A stretch of 64,000 nucleotides of DNA from assembly GCA_040217175.1 (NCBI GenBank), contig JAVJNT010000002.1, positions 920,001 to 984,000 on the forward strand, written 5' to 3'. The stretch's first letter is position 1, and each line of letters begins with the position of its first letter. Below, piece after piece: positions 1 through 8,759 of this stretch. Source of the stretch: Phycisphaerales bacterium. Its GTDB lineage: Bacteria > Planctomycetota > Phycisphaerae > Phycisphaerales > UBA1924. The notes below the pieces were generated by a model. That model searched no databases. It was not told where the DNA came from and worked only from the letters and a program-made list of their open reading frames with translations. A program made the position numbers and the translations under genes.

Positions 1-3000
1 ATCGTGAACTCGCCCGTGTTGATGTTCCAGCGGACGCTGGCGGCCGAGGCGGGCTGGGCGCTGCGCTTGTCGAAGACGACGACGGGGGCCATCGGGTCAC
101 CCGAGGCGATGATCAGGCCGCTGCGCGCGTCATAGTCGAGGCTGCGCGCCACCAGCTCGCGGTCGTCGGTCGCGGCGTACACGGCACCCTCGGCCCGGGC
201 GCTGCGCAAGGTCGTGGCCGAGCGCGAGCGGTCGAGCCCCTCGAGCGTAATGGTGAGCTGCTCGCAGTCGAGGTCGAGCTGCGGCGCGTCGGGCTCGCTG
301 CGGTGGCTGAGACGCACGCCGCGGTCGAGCACGAGCTGCTGGGCGGCGCGATCGAAGGACATCGAGCCCAGCCAGTCGACGAGCGCCTGCCCCGATCCGC
401 CGCGCGCCAGGTCGGTGAACGAGCCACGGCCGCGCTCGGCCGTCGCGCCATCGTCCAGCGGCATCTCGTCGGGCTGCTCCAGGATGATGGCCCGTCCCTT
501 CCCGAAGGCCTCGATGTTGCTCGTCGGCCCGTCGAGCTTGGCCTCGGGCACCATGAGCACGAGCGCCGACTTGAGCGTGCGGTCTTCGGGCGAAGTCCCG
601 AGGAACCGGCGGGACTCGATGATGACCACCGCCCCCGGCGTGGGCTCGGCCTCGGCCCGCGCCCAGAGCAGCTCGCGCTGGCCCTCAGCGAATTGCGGGT
701 CGAGCGCCTCGCTCGCGTCGCCGTCCGCCGGCACGCTGAAGGCAAGCTGGATGTTGGCCGCCGCGATGCGGTCTTCCTCGGTGCGGCCGTCGGTCAGGTT
801 GATGCGCGCGTTGCCGTCGGCCTCGGCCCGGCCCTTCGCGTCGTCGAAGAGCATGAAGTTGTCCCAGCCCAGCGTGAGCGTGCTGGGGCGCGGGCGGTCC
901 TCGCGCTGCAGCTCGTGCGTCAGCGTGCCGGGGCCAAAGACCTGGGCCTGCCCGTTCAGTGCGTCGAGGCGGATCTGCGGGCCGGCGATCTCGGTATCCG
1001 CGCGCGAGGCGGTGGCGATCGCGCCGTCGGCGGCCTCGATCTCGGCGTACTGGTCATCGGGCCGGATGAACACGCGCTCGCCGCGCGCCGTGACGCGGGC
1101 GCCCTGGGCGTCCCTCGCGCGCAGGTCGACGGCGCCCGTCAGCTCGGCCTCTTCAACCTCCGTGCGGAGCTTGGAGCCGTCCATGGTGGCGGTGAGCTTC
1201 GCGTCGAGGTTCGCAGACTCGAAGGTCGCGTCCTGGCCGCGCCCTTCGACGTTGCCGGTCGCGATCAGGCGACGGGGCAGCGAACGTTCCTGGCTCTGGT
1301 CGAGCTCGAACTGCAGCTCGATGCGGTCGCCTCGAAGGCTTCCGGTGCGGTCGCTGCTGGCCGTCGCGGGCTCGTTGGGCTCGCGGGTCATGACGAGTCG
1401 ACGGATGAGCGGCTGGCTGGAGTCGGTATCGAAGAACTCGGCGTCGATGGTCTCGGCGTTCAGGCGTGCGTCCTGGGCCTGGCCGTTGACCTTGCCACGG
1501 AAGCTCGCGCTGCGGAGCGTGAGGCCCTCGCGCATGCCGTCGCGCGCGGGAGTGCGGCGGAAGTCCATGTCGGCGCGCTCGGCCCAGGCGATGCGGCCCT
1601 CCTGGTCTTCGCCCAGCGCGGTGAGCTGTCCGGGGCCGATCATCGACGCGGTCTCGGAGAGCAGGTCGAGCTCGACGCGGATGCCGCGGGCCTCGCCCGC
1701 GCCCGGCGCGGTGACGAACACGCTGTTGGCCGCCGGCCCGAGCAGGATGGCCCGCTGCGTCGTCGGGTAGTAGTCGATGGTGGCAGCGTGGCCGCGGGCG
1801 CCCATCTCGGCATCGGCAATCTGGACGAGCCCGCGCTCTGGCGCACTCAATCGGAGCGCCAGGTCGTCGCGCGCGAGTTCGCGCGGCTCGCCGGCCAGCG
1901 GGCGGGCGACGAGCGGGCCATCCCAGGTGAGCGTGATGGGCTCGCCGGGCGTCGCGCCTTCGGGCTGGTCTTGCTCGACGGCCGCGAGCAAGGCGGCCAT
2001 GACGCGGGCGGTGGTGTCGAGGTGGCCGGCGGCGGTACGCGTCTCGAGCGGCGCGATGGCGCCGTCGGGCAGGCCGTTGTCGATGAGCCGCACCCACGCA
2101 TCGAGCGCGTCGGCGTTGGTGGTCATCGTACCTCGCGTGATCACGACGTTCCCGCGGATCTGGAGCTGGTAGAACGTCTCGACGGGCGTGGCCGCCGGGC
2201 CCGGCGTCGCGGGCGAGGGCGTCTGCTGCGCGGGTTGCCCTGGCGCGGCACCTCCCGGCTGCGTCGCCGGCTGCTGCGCTTGCGGACGCTCGGGCTGGGC
2301 CGGCTCGGCCTGCTCAGGCCCGGACGACGAGGCCGGCGGCGTGAATGTCGCCGTGCCGCCGCGCGGGCTCTCGAGCCGCTCGAGCTGGCTGGTCACCTGG
2401 TTGCCGCGGATGTCCAGACCGTTGACCTCGAACACGAGGTCGTCGGCCGAGCCCACGACGGTCTCCTGCGTCGAGACGGTGCCCAGCTCGACGTTGAAGT
2501 CGAGCGCTGGGGTCTTGAACGTCGCGGCGGGCGTGGCCGCGTCGAGCACGGCGGGGCGGGTGTCGACGCCCGGCTCGTACACGCGGATGACGACGTCGCC
2601 GGTGAGCGTCCCACGCTCGGGCGGCTGGCTGCGCGCGGGCATGGCCAGGTCGCCCCGGTCGGCCATGACGTGCACGGTCTGGCCGGCCGACTGGTAAATC
2701 CACATGCGCGGCTCGGTGGCGATGTAGCCACGCGAGCCCTCGGGCGCCATCTGACCGGCGATCATGCGCGCCTGCGTGCGGCCGGGGTCTTCGCGGTCGA
2801 CGAACGAGATGTCGACGTTGCGAGCGACCTGGTCGGCCCCACCACCGAGTTGCACGCCGCCCCCGGCGCCGACTGGCGGGAGGCCCTGTCCCTGCGGCCC
2901 CTGCTTCGGGCCGCCCGACCCGCTGGCGAACACGTACACGAGCACGCCCACGCCCACCGCGGCGATGGCGACGGCCAGCAGGATGCGTCTCGGGGCGTTG

Positions 3001-3035
3001 CCGCGCCGGCTCGGGCCGGTGGAGGTGTCAGGCAT
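1..3035 (-). CDS. OstA/LptC-like LPS transport protein, 3' end beyond window
   Basis: The frame is open from an ATG at 3035 to the window edge (over 1,000 residues), so the C-terminus is missing. Residues about 16-35 form an N-terminal membrane anchor, followed by a Gly/Pro/Gln-rich stretch and a second Pro/Gln linker near residues 235-275. Beyond that come repeated beta-rich segments of the OstA type, for example GNVVITRGTMTTNADALD near residue 295. Family knowledge: OstA/LptA/LptC domains form beta-jellyroll bridges that carry LPS across the periplasm. The anchor suggests the LptC position, but the length is several times that of LptC (about 190 aa), so it may be a fused LptC-LptA-like bridge. 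kdsC lies 16 bases upstream on the same strand. There is no Shine-Dalgarno sequence; a TACGAT hexamer sits 5 nt before the start. Confidence 0.75.
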   Translation of the reverse strand, partial: MPDTSTGPSRRGNAPRRILLAVAIAAVGVGVLVYVFASGSGGPKQGPQGQGLPPVGAGGGVQLGGGADQVARNVDISFVDREDPGRTQARMIAGQMAPEGSRGYIATEPRMWIYQSAGQTVHVMADRGDLAMPARSQPPERGTLTGDVVIRVYEPGVDTRPAVLDAATPAATFKTPALDFNVELGTVSTQETVVGSADDLVFEVNGLDIRGNQVTSQLERLESPRGGTATFTPPASSSGPEQAEPAQPERPQAQQPATQPGGAAPGQPAQQTPSPATPGPAATPVETFYQLQIRGNVVITRGTMTTNADALDAWVRLIDNGLPDGAIAPLETRTAAGHLDTTARVMAALLAAVEQDQPEGATPGEPITLTWDGPLVARPLAGEPRELARDDLALRLSAPERGLVQIADAEMGARGHAATIDYYPTTQRAILLGPAANSVFVTAPGAGEARGIRVELDLLSETASMIGPGQLTALGEDQEGRIAWAERADMDFRRTPARDGMREGLTLRSASFRGKVNGQAQDARLNAETIDAEFFDTDSSQPLIRRLVMTREPNEPATASSDRTGSLRGDRIELQFELDQSQERSLPRRLIATGNVEGRGQDATFESANLDAKLTATMDGSKLRTEVEEAELTGAVDLRARDAQGARVTARGERVFIRPDDQYAEIEAADGAIATASRADTEIAGPQIRLDALNGQAQVFGPGTLTHELQREDRPRPSTLTLGWDNFMLFDDAKGRAEADGNARINLTDGRTEEDRIAAANIQLAFSVPADGDASEALDPQFAEGQRELLWARAEAEPTPGAVVIIESRRFLGTSPEDRTLKSALVLMVPEAKLDGPTSNIEAFGKGRAIILEQPDEMPLDDGATAERGRGSFTDLARGGSGQALVDWLGSMSFDRAAQQLVLDRGVRLSHRSEPDAPQLDLDCEQLTITLEGLDRSRSATTLRSARAEGAVYAATDDRELVARSLDYDARSGLIIASGDPMAPVVVFDKRSAQPASAASVRWNINTGEFT

Positions 3036-3040
3036 CACGA

Positions 3041-3046
3041 ATCGTA
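3041..3046 (-). promoter_or_regulatory. -10-like hexamer TACGAT, OstA/LptC-like gene
   Basis: TACGAT on the minus strand ends 5 nt before the ATG at 3035, the layout of a leaderless promoter. It suggests the gene can be transcribed independently of kdsC. No clear -35 box is seen. Confidence 0.45.
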
Positions 3047-3051
3047 GTGAG

Positions 3052-3621
3052 CTAAGCGTACAGGGCCATGACGTGATCGAGCTTGTCTTGGGCGCGCAGG
3101 ATGGCCCAGATGGCTTCCCGCACCGCGCCGTGCCCGCCCTTGGCCTCGGTCGTCAGCAGGCACAGGTCCTTGATGCCCCGGTCGGCATCGCCCACGGCGA
3201 TTGGGCAGCCCACCGTGTGCATCGCGCGGAGGTCCGACAGGTCGTCGCCGACGAAGGCCACCTGGTCGATGCTCAGGCCTTCGGACTTGGCCAGTTCCAA
3301 GACCGTGGCACGCTTGTCGGTCACGCTATCGAACAGGTAGGCGATGCCCAGGTCCTTGGCCCGCCGCCGGACGGACCGGGCCGGGCGGGCGGTGACGATG
3401 GCCGTGGCGTAGCCCAGCCGGTGCCAGGCCGTGATGCCCTGGCCGTCGTGCACACAGAAGCGGCGGGTCTCGACGTTGTCCTCGTTGAGGTACAGCCCGC
3501 CGTCCGTGAGGGTGCCGTCGACGTCGAGGCAGAGCAGCCGGACCCCGGCGGCCTTTTCGCGGAAGGCCTTGGGCAGGTCGGAGGGCGGCTTCGTCGAGTC
3601 TGTCGACCTGGGCTGGCTCAT
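3052..3621 (-). CDS. kdsC: 3-deoxy-D-manno-octulosonate 8-phosphate phosphatase (KdsC-like HAD)
   Basis: This 189-residue protein is a small HAD-superfamily phosphatase without a cap domain. Motif I is DVDGTLTDG (about residues 33-41), with the nucleophile and acid/base aspartates present. Motif II is the Thr of TARPARS, and the late acidic motif is GDDLSDL. This spacing and the TDGG sequence are typical of KdsC, which releases phosphate from KDO-8-phosphate in LPS core synthesis in the cytoplasm. The adjacent OstA/LptC-like gene on the same strand supports an LPS role, as in enterobacteria where kdsC is followed by lptC. The N-terminal 20 residues (Ser/Pro/Lys-rich) are extra. A different sugar-phosphate substrate cannot be excluded. 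Confidence 0.88.
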   Translation of the reverse strand: MSQPRSTDSTKPPSDLPKAFREKAAGVRLLCLDVDGTLTDGGLYLNEDNVETRRFCVHDGQGITAWHRLGYATAIVTARPARSVRRRAKDLGIAYLFDSVTDKRATVLELAKSEGLSIDQVAFVGDDLSDLRAMHTVGCPIAVGDADRGIKDLCLLTTEAKGGHGAVREAIWAILRAQDKLDHVMALYA

Positions 3622-3751
3622 GCGTGGGGTCGGTCCTTGGTCGGGCGCGGGGCGGCGTTGGGCGTATGGTTACCGCCCGGTGCCAACGGTATGGTTGGTG
3701 CGCGGTCGGCAGGGATCACGCGGACGGGATTTCGCACTCCGGAGGCTCGAG

Positions 3752-5008
3752 ATGTCGTGGATCAAGCTCGCCGAACGCGTGGACAGCCTCGAGGGTTCGG
3801 CGACGGTGGCCGTGGCGACCCGGGCCAAGGCGCTCAAGGCCCAGGGCAAGGACGTCGTCAGCTTCGGCGCCGGAGAGCCCGACTTCGATACGCCCGAGGT
3901 CATCAAGCAGGCCGCCATCGAGGCGCTCCAGGCCGGCAAGACCAAGTACGAAGCGGCCCCAGGCCCCGAGCCCGCGCGGCAGGCCATCGCCAAGAAGCTG
4001 CAGGCCGACAACGGGCTTGAGGTCGACGCCAAGGGCGTGGTCATCGTGTCGGGCGCCAAGGCGGCGTTCTTCCAGGCGTGCTTCGCCCTGCTGGGCGACA
4101 TGGCCCCCGACGGCCAGCCCTGGGAGGTCATCGTCCCCACGCCGGCGTGGGTGAGCTACGAGCCGATCGTCAAGATGTGCGGCGGGTCGGTGGTCGAGGT
4201 CGACCTGAAGCCCGAGGACGGCTTCGTGCTCAGGCCCGAAGCGCTGCGCAAGGCCGTCACCGCGCGCACGCGCATGGTCATCGTCAATACGCCCAGCAAT
4301 CCGTGCGGGGCCGTCTATTCGCGCGAGGCCCTCGCCCAGCTGGCCGAGGTGCTGGGCGACGCCGTGCGTGCGATCGCGCCCAACCTGGTCGTCGTGACCG
4401 ACGAGATCTACGAGAAGCTGGTGTTCGACGGGCTCGAGCACGCGTCGATCGGAGCGATGGCGCCCGTCAAGGATCGCACGCTGACGATCAACGCGCTCAG
4501 CAAGAGCTACGCCATGACGGGCTGGCGCGTGGGCTACGCGGCGGCGACCGGAGATCTGGCCGCCGAACTCATCCCAGCGATGGCGCGCATCCAGGCGCAG
4601 ACCATCACGAACATCACCTCGTTCCTGTATCCGGCGATCTCGACGGCATTCGATCGATCGGCCGACGACATCGAGCGCTTCCGCTGCACGTTCGAGGCGC
4701 GCCGGGATCTGGTCATGGAGTTGCTCGGGGGCGTCGACGGCATCGAGACCGCCCGGCCCCAGGGTGCGATGTACGCCTTCCCGCGCGTCGCCGGGCACTA
4801 CGGCAAGACGAGCAAGGGCGGGGCGAAGGTGAGCGACTCGTTGAGCTTCTGCGAGGCGCTGCTCGAGGAGCAGGGCGTGGCGATGGTGCCCGGCGGGGCG
4901 TTCGGCGGGCGCGGCGACGAGCACGTCCGCATCAGCTACGCGTGCTCGGACGCGGATATCCGCAAGGGCATCGAGCGGCTGGGTGCGTTCGTCTCGGGCC
5001 TGCGCTAG
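3752..5008 (+). CDS. Class I/II pyridoxal-phosphate aminotransferase, aspartate-type
   Basis: This 418-residue protein has the fold-type I aminotransferase signature: GAGEPDFDTPEVI near residue 38, NTPSNPCGAVYS in the middle, and the PLP lysine in SKSYAMTGWRVGY. Near the C-terminus VRISYACS carries the arginine that binds the substrate carboxylate. It most resembles aspartate/aromatic aminotransferases of the Thermus type, which transfer the amino group of aspartate to 2-oxoglutarate. The exact substrate cannot be fixed from sequence. The start at 3752 was chosen because GGAGG lies 6 nt upstream; the open frame continues upstream but is not needed. It is convergent with psuG and their stop codons overlap in a CTAG. 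Confidence 0.9.
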   Translation: MSWIKLAERVDSLEGSATVAVATRAKALKAQGKDVVSFGAGEPDFDTPEVIKQAAIEALQAGKTKYEAAPGPEPARQAIAKKLQADNGLEVDAKGVVIVSGAKAAFFQACFALLGDMAPDGQPWEVIVPTPAWVSYEPIVKMCGGSVVEVDLKPEDGFVLRPEALRKAVTARTRMVIVNTPSNPCGAVYSREALAQLAEVLGDAVRAIAPNLVVVTDEIYEKLVFDGLEHASIGAMAPVKDRTLTINALSKSYAMTGWRVGYAAATGDLAAELIPAMARIQAQTITNITSFLYPAISTAFDRSADDIERFRCTFEARRDLVMELLGGVDGIETARPQGAMYAFPRVAGHYGKTSKGGAKVSDSLSFCEALLEEQGVAMVPGGAFGGRGDEHVRISYACSDADIRKGIERLGAFVSGLR

Positions 5009-5910
5009 CCAGCCATCTGGACCGCGATCCGGGCTGCGAGGTCGGCATTCGCGCGCACCAGGGCGAGATTGGCCTCCAGCGTCTTGCCGTCCGAGATGCG
5101 GTGGAGCGTCTCGAGCACGGCGGGCGTGGCTGCCCGGCCCTGGACGGCCGGCGTGGCGGCCTGGGCCTCTTCCAGCCAGTGGTGCCAGAGGTGGGGCTCG
5201 ATGGCGTGCTCGGCTGGCACGGGCTGAACGATGAGCACGCCCCGTCCGGTCGACGCCAGGTGATGGCGCGCGAAGGCGGCGATGTCGTCGACGTTCTCGA
5301 ACGTCGCATCGACGCCGGATTCGCTGTCGGTGAGGTAGAACGCTGGGAACGTCTCGGTCTTGGAGCCGACGACAGGGACGCCCAGCGTCTCGAGCAGTTC
5401 TCGCGTGGAGGCAACGTCGAGGATGGCCTTGACGCCGCTGGACACGACCGCGACGGGTTGCTGTGCGAGCGCGGCGAGGTCGGCGCTGATGTCCAGACGA
5501 TGGTCCATGTTGTGGTGCACCCCGCCGAGCCCGCCGGTAGCCATCACGCGGATGCCGGCGCTGGCGGCGAGCGACACGGTGGCGCTGACGGTGGTCGCCG
5601 CGGTGGCGCCCTGGTGGATCAGCGGACCGAGGTTGGCGGTGTTGGCCTTCTCGACCGCCTGCCGACCGAGGAAGTCGGCGAGCTCGTCCTTGGTCATGCC
5701 GACGATCGGGGTGCCGTCGAGCACGCCGATGGTGGCCGGCCTAGCGCCGTGCGACTCGATGACGGCGTCGAGTTCCTTGGCCAGGGGCAGGCCCTTGCCC
5801 GCGGGGAGGCCGTGGGCCAGCAGCGTCGTCTCGAGCGCAACGGCCGCACGCCCGGCAACGCGTCGCACGATGGTGGTGCGAGGCGTCGGGGCGTGCTGGT
5901 GGTCGGGCAT
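5005..5910 (-). CDS. psuG: Pseudouridine-5'-phosphate glycosidase
   Basis: This 301-residue protein matches PsuG in length and motifs: ALETTLLAHGLP near the N-terminus, then TIGVLDGTPIVGMT, KANTANLG, VMATGGLGGVH and VVSSGVKAILDV. The enzyme reversibly splits pseudouridine 5'-phosphate into uracil and ribose 5-phosphate, a Mn2+-dependent lysine Schiff-base reaction in the cytoplasm. No PsuK kinase neighbour is visible; the closest PfkB-type kinase domain is in hldE, 16 kb away. The start at 5910 has no Shine-Dalgarno sequence but lies 5 nt after a TAGGCT hexamer. The stop overlaps that of the convergent aminotransferase. Confidence 0.92.
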   Translation of the reverse strand: MPDHQHAPTPRTTIVRRVAGRAAVALETTLLAHGLPAGKGLPLAKELDAVIESHGARPATIGVLDGTPIVGMTKDELADFLGRQAVEKANTANLGPLIHQGATAATTVSATVSLAASAGIRVMATGGLGGVHHNMDHRLDISADLAALAQQPVAVVSSGVKAILDVASTRELLETLGVPVVGSKTETFPAFYLTDSESGVDATFENVDDIAAFARHHLASTGRGVLIVQPVPAEHAIEPHLWHHWLEEAQAATPAVQGRAATPAVLETLHRISDGKTLEANLALVRANADLAARIAVQMAG

Positions 5911-5915
5911 GGGCG

Positions 5916-5921
5916 AGCCTA
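5916..5921 (-). promoter_or_regulatory. -10-like hexamer TAGGCT, psuG
   Basis: TAGGCT on the minus strand ends 5 nt before the psuG ATG, consistent with transcription starting at or next to the start codon. Confidence 0.5.
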
Positions 5922-5963
5922 TGCCCGCGCGTGGATGTCGGACTGCTTGGTCTGGCCGGCCGT

Positions 5964-6434
5964 TTAGGCGACCATGTCCTTCAGGCCCTTGAGCGGACGG
6001 ACCTTGACGACGTTGCGGGCGGGCTTGGCCTTGAAGACGGTGGGCTCGCCGGTGAAGGGGTTGATGCCCTTGCGAGCCTTGGTGGCAGGCTTGCGCTGGA
6101 CGGTGACCTTCATCATGCCGGGCACGTTGAAGGTGCCCACGCTGCCCTTCTTGAGGTCGGCGGCGATCATGGTGCTCATCGTGTCGAAGACCTGGGCGAC
6201 CTCCTTCTTGGAGATGCCCACGTGCTCGGCGATGAGGGCCTGGATCTCGCTCTTGGTGCGGGGCTTGCCGCGGGCGCCGGTGATCTTGGTGCCGGTCGAC
6301 TTGGTGGCGGTACCGGCGCGGCGGGTCGAGGTCTTGCGGGCCGGCGCCTTGCGGCTGCGGGCCGTGGTCTTGGTGCGACGGACGGTTTTCTTGGTGGTCT
6401 TCTTGCGGGAACGACTTGCGGTCTTCTTGGCCAT
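5964..6434 (-). CDS. HU-family DNA-binding protein with basic histone-like N-terminal tail
   Basis: This 156-residue protein has two parts. Residues 1 to about 55 are almost entirely Lys, Arg, Thr, Ser and Ala (starts MAKKTASRSRKKTTKKT), like a histone H1-type tail. Residues about 60-156 are an HU/IHF domain: KSEIQALIAEHVGISKKEV (helices), VPGMMKVTVQRKPA (beta arm), and GINPFTGEP with the conserved DNA-intercalating proline. HU proteins bend and compact DNA as dimers; the basic tail should add non-specific DNA binding. A GGAG sequence about 9 nt upstream supports the start at 6434. It is probably a nucleoid protein, and the tail makes it about 60 residues longer than classical HU. Confidence 0.9.
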   Translation of the reverse strand: MAKKTASRSRKKTTKKTVRRTKTTARSRKAPARKTSTRRAGTATKSTGTKITGARGKPRTKSEIQALIAEHVGISKKEVAQVFDTMSTMIAADLKKGSVGTFNVPGMMKVTVQRKPATKARKGINPFTGEPTVFKAKPARNVVKVRPLKGLKDMVA

Positions 6435-6679
6435 TGTTGCACTCCGTGCGAGGGGTCCGGCGTTCGTGCCGGGCGGCTTGCCCATACTCCAGGCAAGGAA
6501 TCTTTACGCATCCGCTCGCCGACAGTTGTTCGGCTTGAAGGGCGTTGAGCCTGAAAAAACAGTGGTTTTTGGGCCGCATTTCTTCCCGGGTGGCTCCAGA
6601 CCCTGCAAAAACAGGGGTTTGCGGGCTTCCAGGGCCCTCTTCCAGCAGCGGGCGACGCCTTCGACCAAGCTCTGCCGAG

Positions 6680-6685
6680 TACGAT
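6680..6685 (+). promoter_or_regulatory. -10-like hexamer TACGAT, 2-hydroxyacid dehydrogenase
   Basis: TACGAT ends 6 nt before the GTG at 6692, and this placement decided the start. No Shine-Dalgarno sequence is present. Confidence 0.5.
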
Positions 6686-6691
6686 CGCCGC

Positions 6692-7678
6692 GTGAAAAAC
6701 AGTGCAAAATCTGGAACGACGGACGCCGAGGTACTGGTTTCGCGGTCGATTCCGGGCGATTTCGACGCCGCCGGCGCAAGCGTGCGCGTGCTGGGCGAGG
6801 CGCTCCCGGCTCGCGAAGACCTGCTCGCCGCGCTGCCCGGTGCCCGCATCCTGGTCTCGATGTTTACCGACAGGGTGGACGCCGAGTTGCTCGCCGCGGC
6901 CGAGGGCTCGCTCCAGGGCGTGTGCCAGTACGCGGTCGGAACCGACAACATCGACTTCGAGGCCTGCAAGGACGCCGGCGTCGTCGTCACGAACACGCCC
7001 GATGCGGTGACCGAGGGCACCGCCGACCTGGCGTGGGCCCTGCTGCTGGCCGTGGCGCGGCGGGTGGTCGAGGCCGACGCCTATGCCCGAAGCGAGGCGT
7101 ACCCCGCGGGCGGGCCGCTCGGCATGAGCGACTTCCTCGGGGCCGACCTGACCGGCCGGACGCTGCTGATCGTGGGCGCAGGACGGATCGGCCGTGCGGT
7201 GGCACTGCGGTCGATCGGCTGGGGCATGCGCGTGCTGTACGTGGCGCGAAGCCGGCACTGGGACTTCGAGCTGGCGCCGCTGGCGGCCGAGCGGGTGGAG
7301 CTAGAAGAGGGACTGCAGCGGGCGGACGTGGTGAGCCTGCACACGCCGCTGACCGACGCGACGCGGCACTTGATCGACAAGCGGCGGCTGGGGCTGATGA
7401 AGGAGAGCGCCATCCTCATCAACACGGCCCGCGGCCCGGTGGTGGACGAGGCGGCGCTGGCCGAGGCGCTGGCGTCGGGCCAGATCTGGGGCGCGGGGTT
7501 GGACGTGTTCGAGCGCGAGCCGGCGGTGCATCCGGGGCTGATCAAGGCGACCAACGCTGTGCTCACGCCGCACATCGGCAGCGGCGAGCGCCGGTATCGC
7601 GAGATGATGACGGCGATGGTGGCTGAGAACGTGCGGGCGATTCTGGAGGGCGAGGAGCCGCCGAATCGGGTCGGCTGA
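6692..7678 (+). CDS. NAD-dependent D-isomer-specific 2-hydroxyacid dehydrogenase
   Basis: This 328-residue protein has the canonical motifs in order: YAVGTDNIDF (catalytic domain), GAGRIGRAVA (Rossmann dinucleotide loop), INTARGPVVDE with the substrate-binding arginine, GLDVFEREP with the glutamate of the relay, and LTPHIGSG with the catalytic histidine. It reduces a 2-oxoacid to a D-2-hydroxyacid; glyoxylate/hydroxypyruvate reductase is the best guess, while phosphoglycerate dehydrogenase is less likely because no ACT domain follows. The open frame extends 147 nt upstream, but that stretch lacks family similarity. The GTG at 6692 fits the family length. Confidence 0.88.
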   Translation: MKNSAKSGTTDAEVLVSRSIPGDFDAAGASVRVLGEALPAREDLLAALPGARILVSMFTDRVDAELLAAAEGSLQGVCQYAVGTDNIDFEACKDAGVVVTNTPDAVTEGTADLAWALLLAVARRVVEADAYARSEAYPAGGPLGMSDFLGADLTGRTLLIVGAGRIGRAVALRSIGWGMRVLYVARSRHWDFELAPLAAERVELEEGLQRADVVSLHTPLTDATRHLIDKRRLGLMKESAILINTARGPVVDEAALAEALASGQIWGAGLDVFEREPAVHPGLIKATNAVLTPHIGSGERRYREMMTAMVAENVRAILEGEEPPNRVG

Positions 7679-7684
7679 TTCGGC

Positions 7685-8059
<375 letters not shown>

Positions 8060-8257
8060 GGTTGGGGGCCTCCGGAGCCGCGGGGCGGGTCGGAAGGATA
8101 TCGGTCGGTCCGGCCGGCCTCCTGTGATCATGGGCGCGAGAACATTGCTTGTGGGCCTCGGCGGGCCGATACTTAGGCAGCCGGCTGTCGCTTACGAGCA
8201 GGGCGTCTTGGGAATGCCCGAGGGCCCGGCGGTGATGGCAGCGATGGCGACGACTCG

Positions 8258-8611
8258 ATGATGACGCAGAGTACGAACACAACGCGAACGACTGTCGGAG
8301 GCCGAGCGGCATCGCTCGCGGCCTTTGCGGCGTTGCTCGTGGTCATCGCCTCTGCCGACGCCGCGATGCGCGTCGCGCCCCAGGGCCTTCGCGTCGCCAC
8401 CGATGGCCGCCCGGCCCGCACCAGCCTGATCGGGCTCGGCCGGATGGTCGAGGGCCTGCTGGCGTGCGCGACGGTGACGGACGCGGGCAGCCGCGTGTCG
8501 CTGGTGGTTGCCACGTCCCACGAGCCCGAGCCGGCGCAGGTCGCCGGCACGCCGGCCGCAGCGTTCGGGCGTCACGACCTGATCGACCTGCCCCCGCCCG
8601 CACGGGCGTAA
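8258..8611 (+). CDS. Small hypothetical protein with one N-terminal hydrophobic segment
   Basis: This 117-residue protein has no recognised domain. Residues about 17-35 (Ala/Leu/Val-rich) form a transmembrane helix or signal sequence, followed by about 80 residues probably outside the cytoplasm and a proline-rich end. The reading frame has high third-position GC like its neighbours. It starts with ATGATG and no Shine-Dalgarno sequence or good -10 hexamer is visible. It lies alone between the NrdJ-tail gene (divergent) and secA. It may be a real envelope protein; a spurious reading frame remains possible. Confidence 0.5.
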   Translation: MMTQSTNTTRTTVGGRAASLAAFAALLVVIASADAAMRVAPQGLRVATDGRPARTSLIGLGRMVEGLLACATVTDAGSRVSLVVATSHEPEPAQVAGTPAAAFGRHDLIDLPPPARA

Positions 8612-8759
8612 TGGTCCAACGACGGCGTGGGCGCTCTCGGGCGGCCCGGGCCGTGGCAACTCTGGCCCGAGATCGCTTCCAACATTCACTGAGACCCTTC
8701 GGGGCGCCGCGGCGTGCGCATCAGTACGGCCGGGGGCGCGCCATCGCGAGGCATTGCAC

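Noticed and set aside
303..3047. 914-residue open frame on the plus strand
   Set aside because: It lies antisense to the OstA/LptC-like gene, has an Arg/Gly/Ala/Val-rich composition typical of a high-GC shadow frame and shows no family motif.
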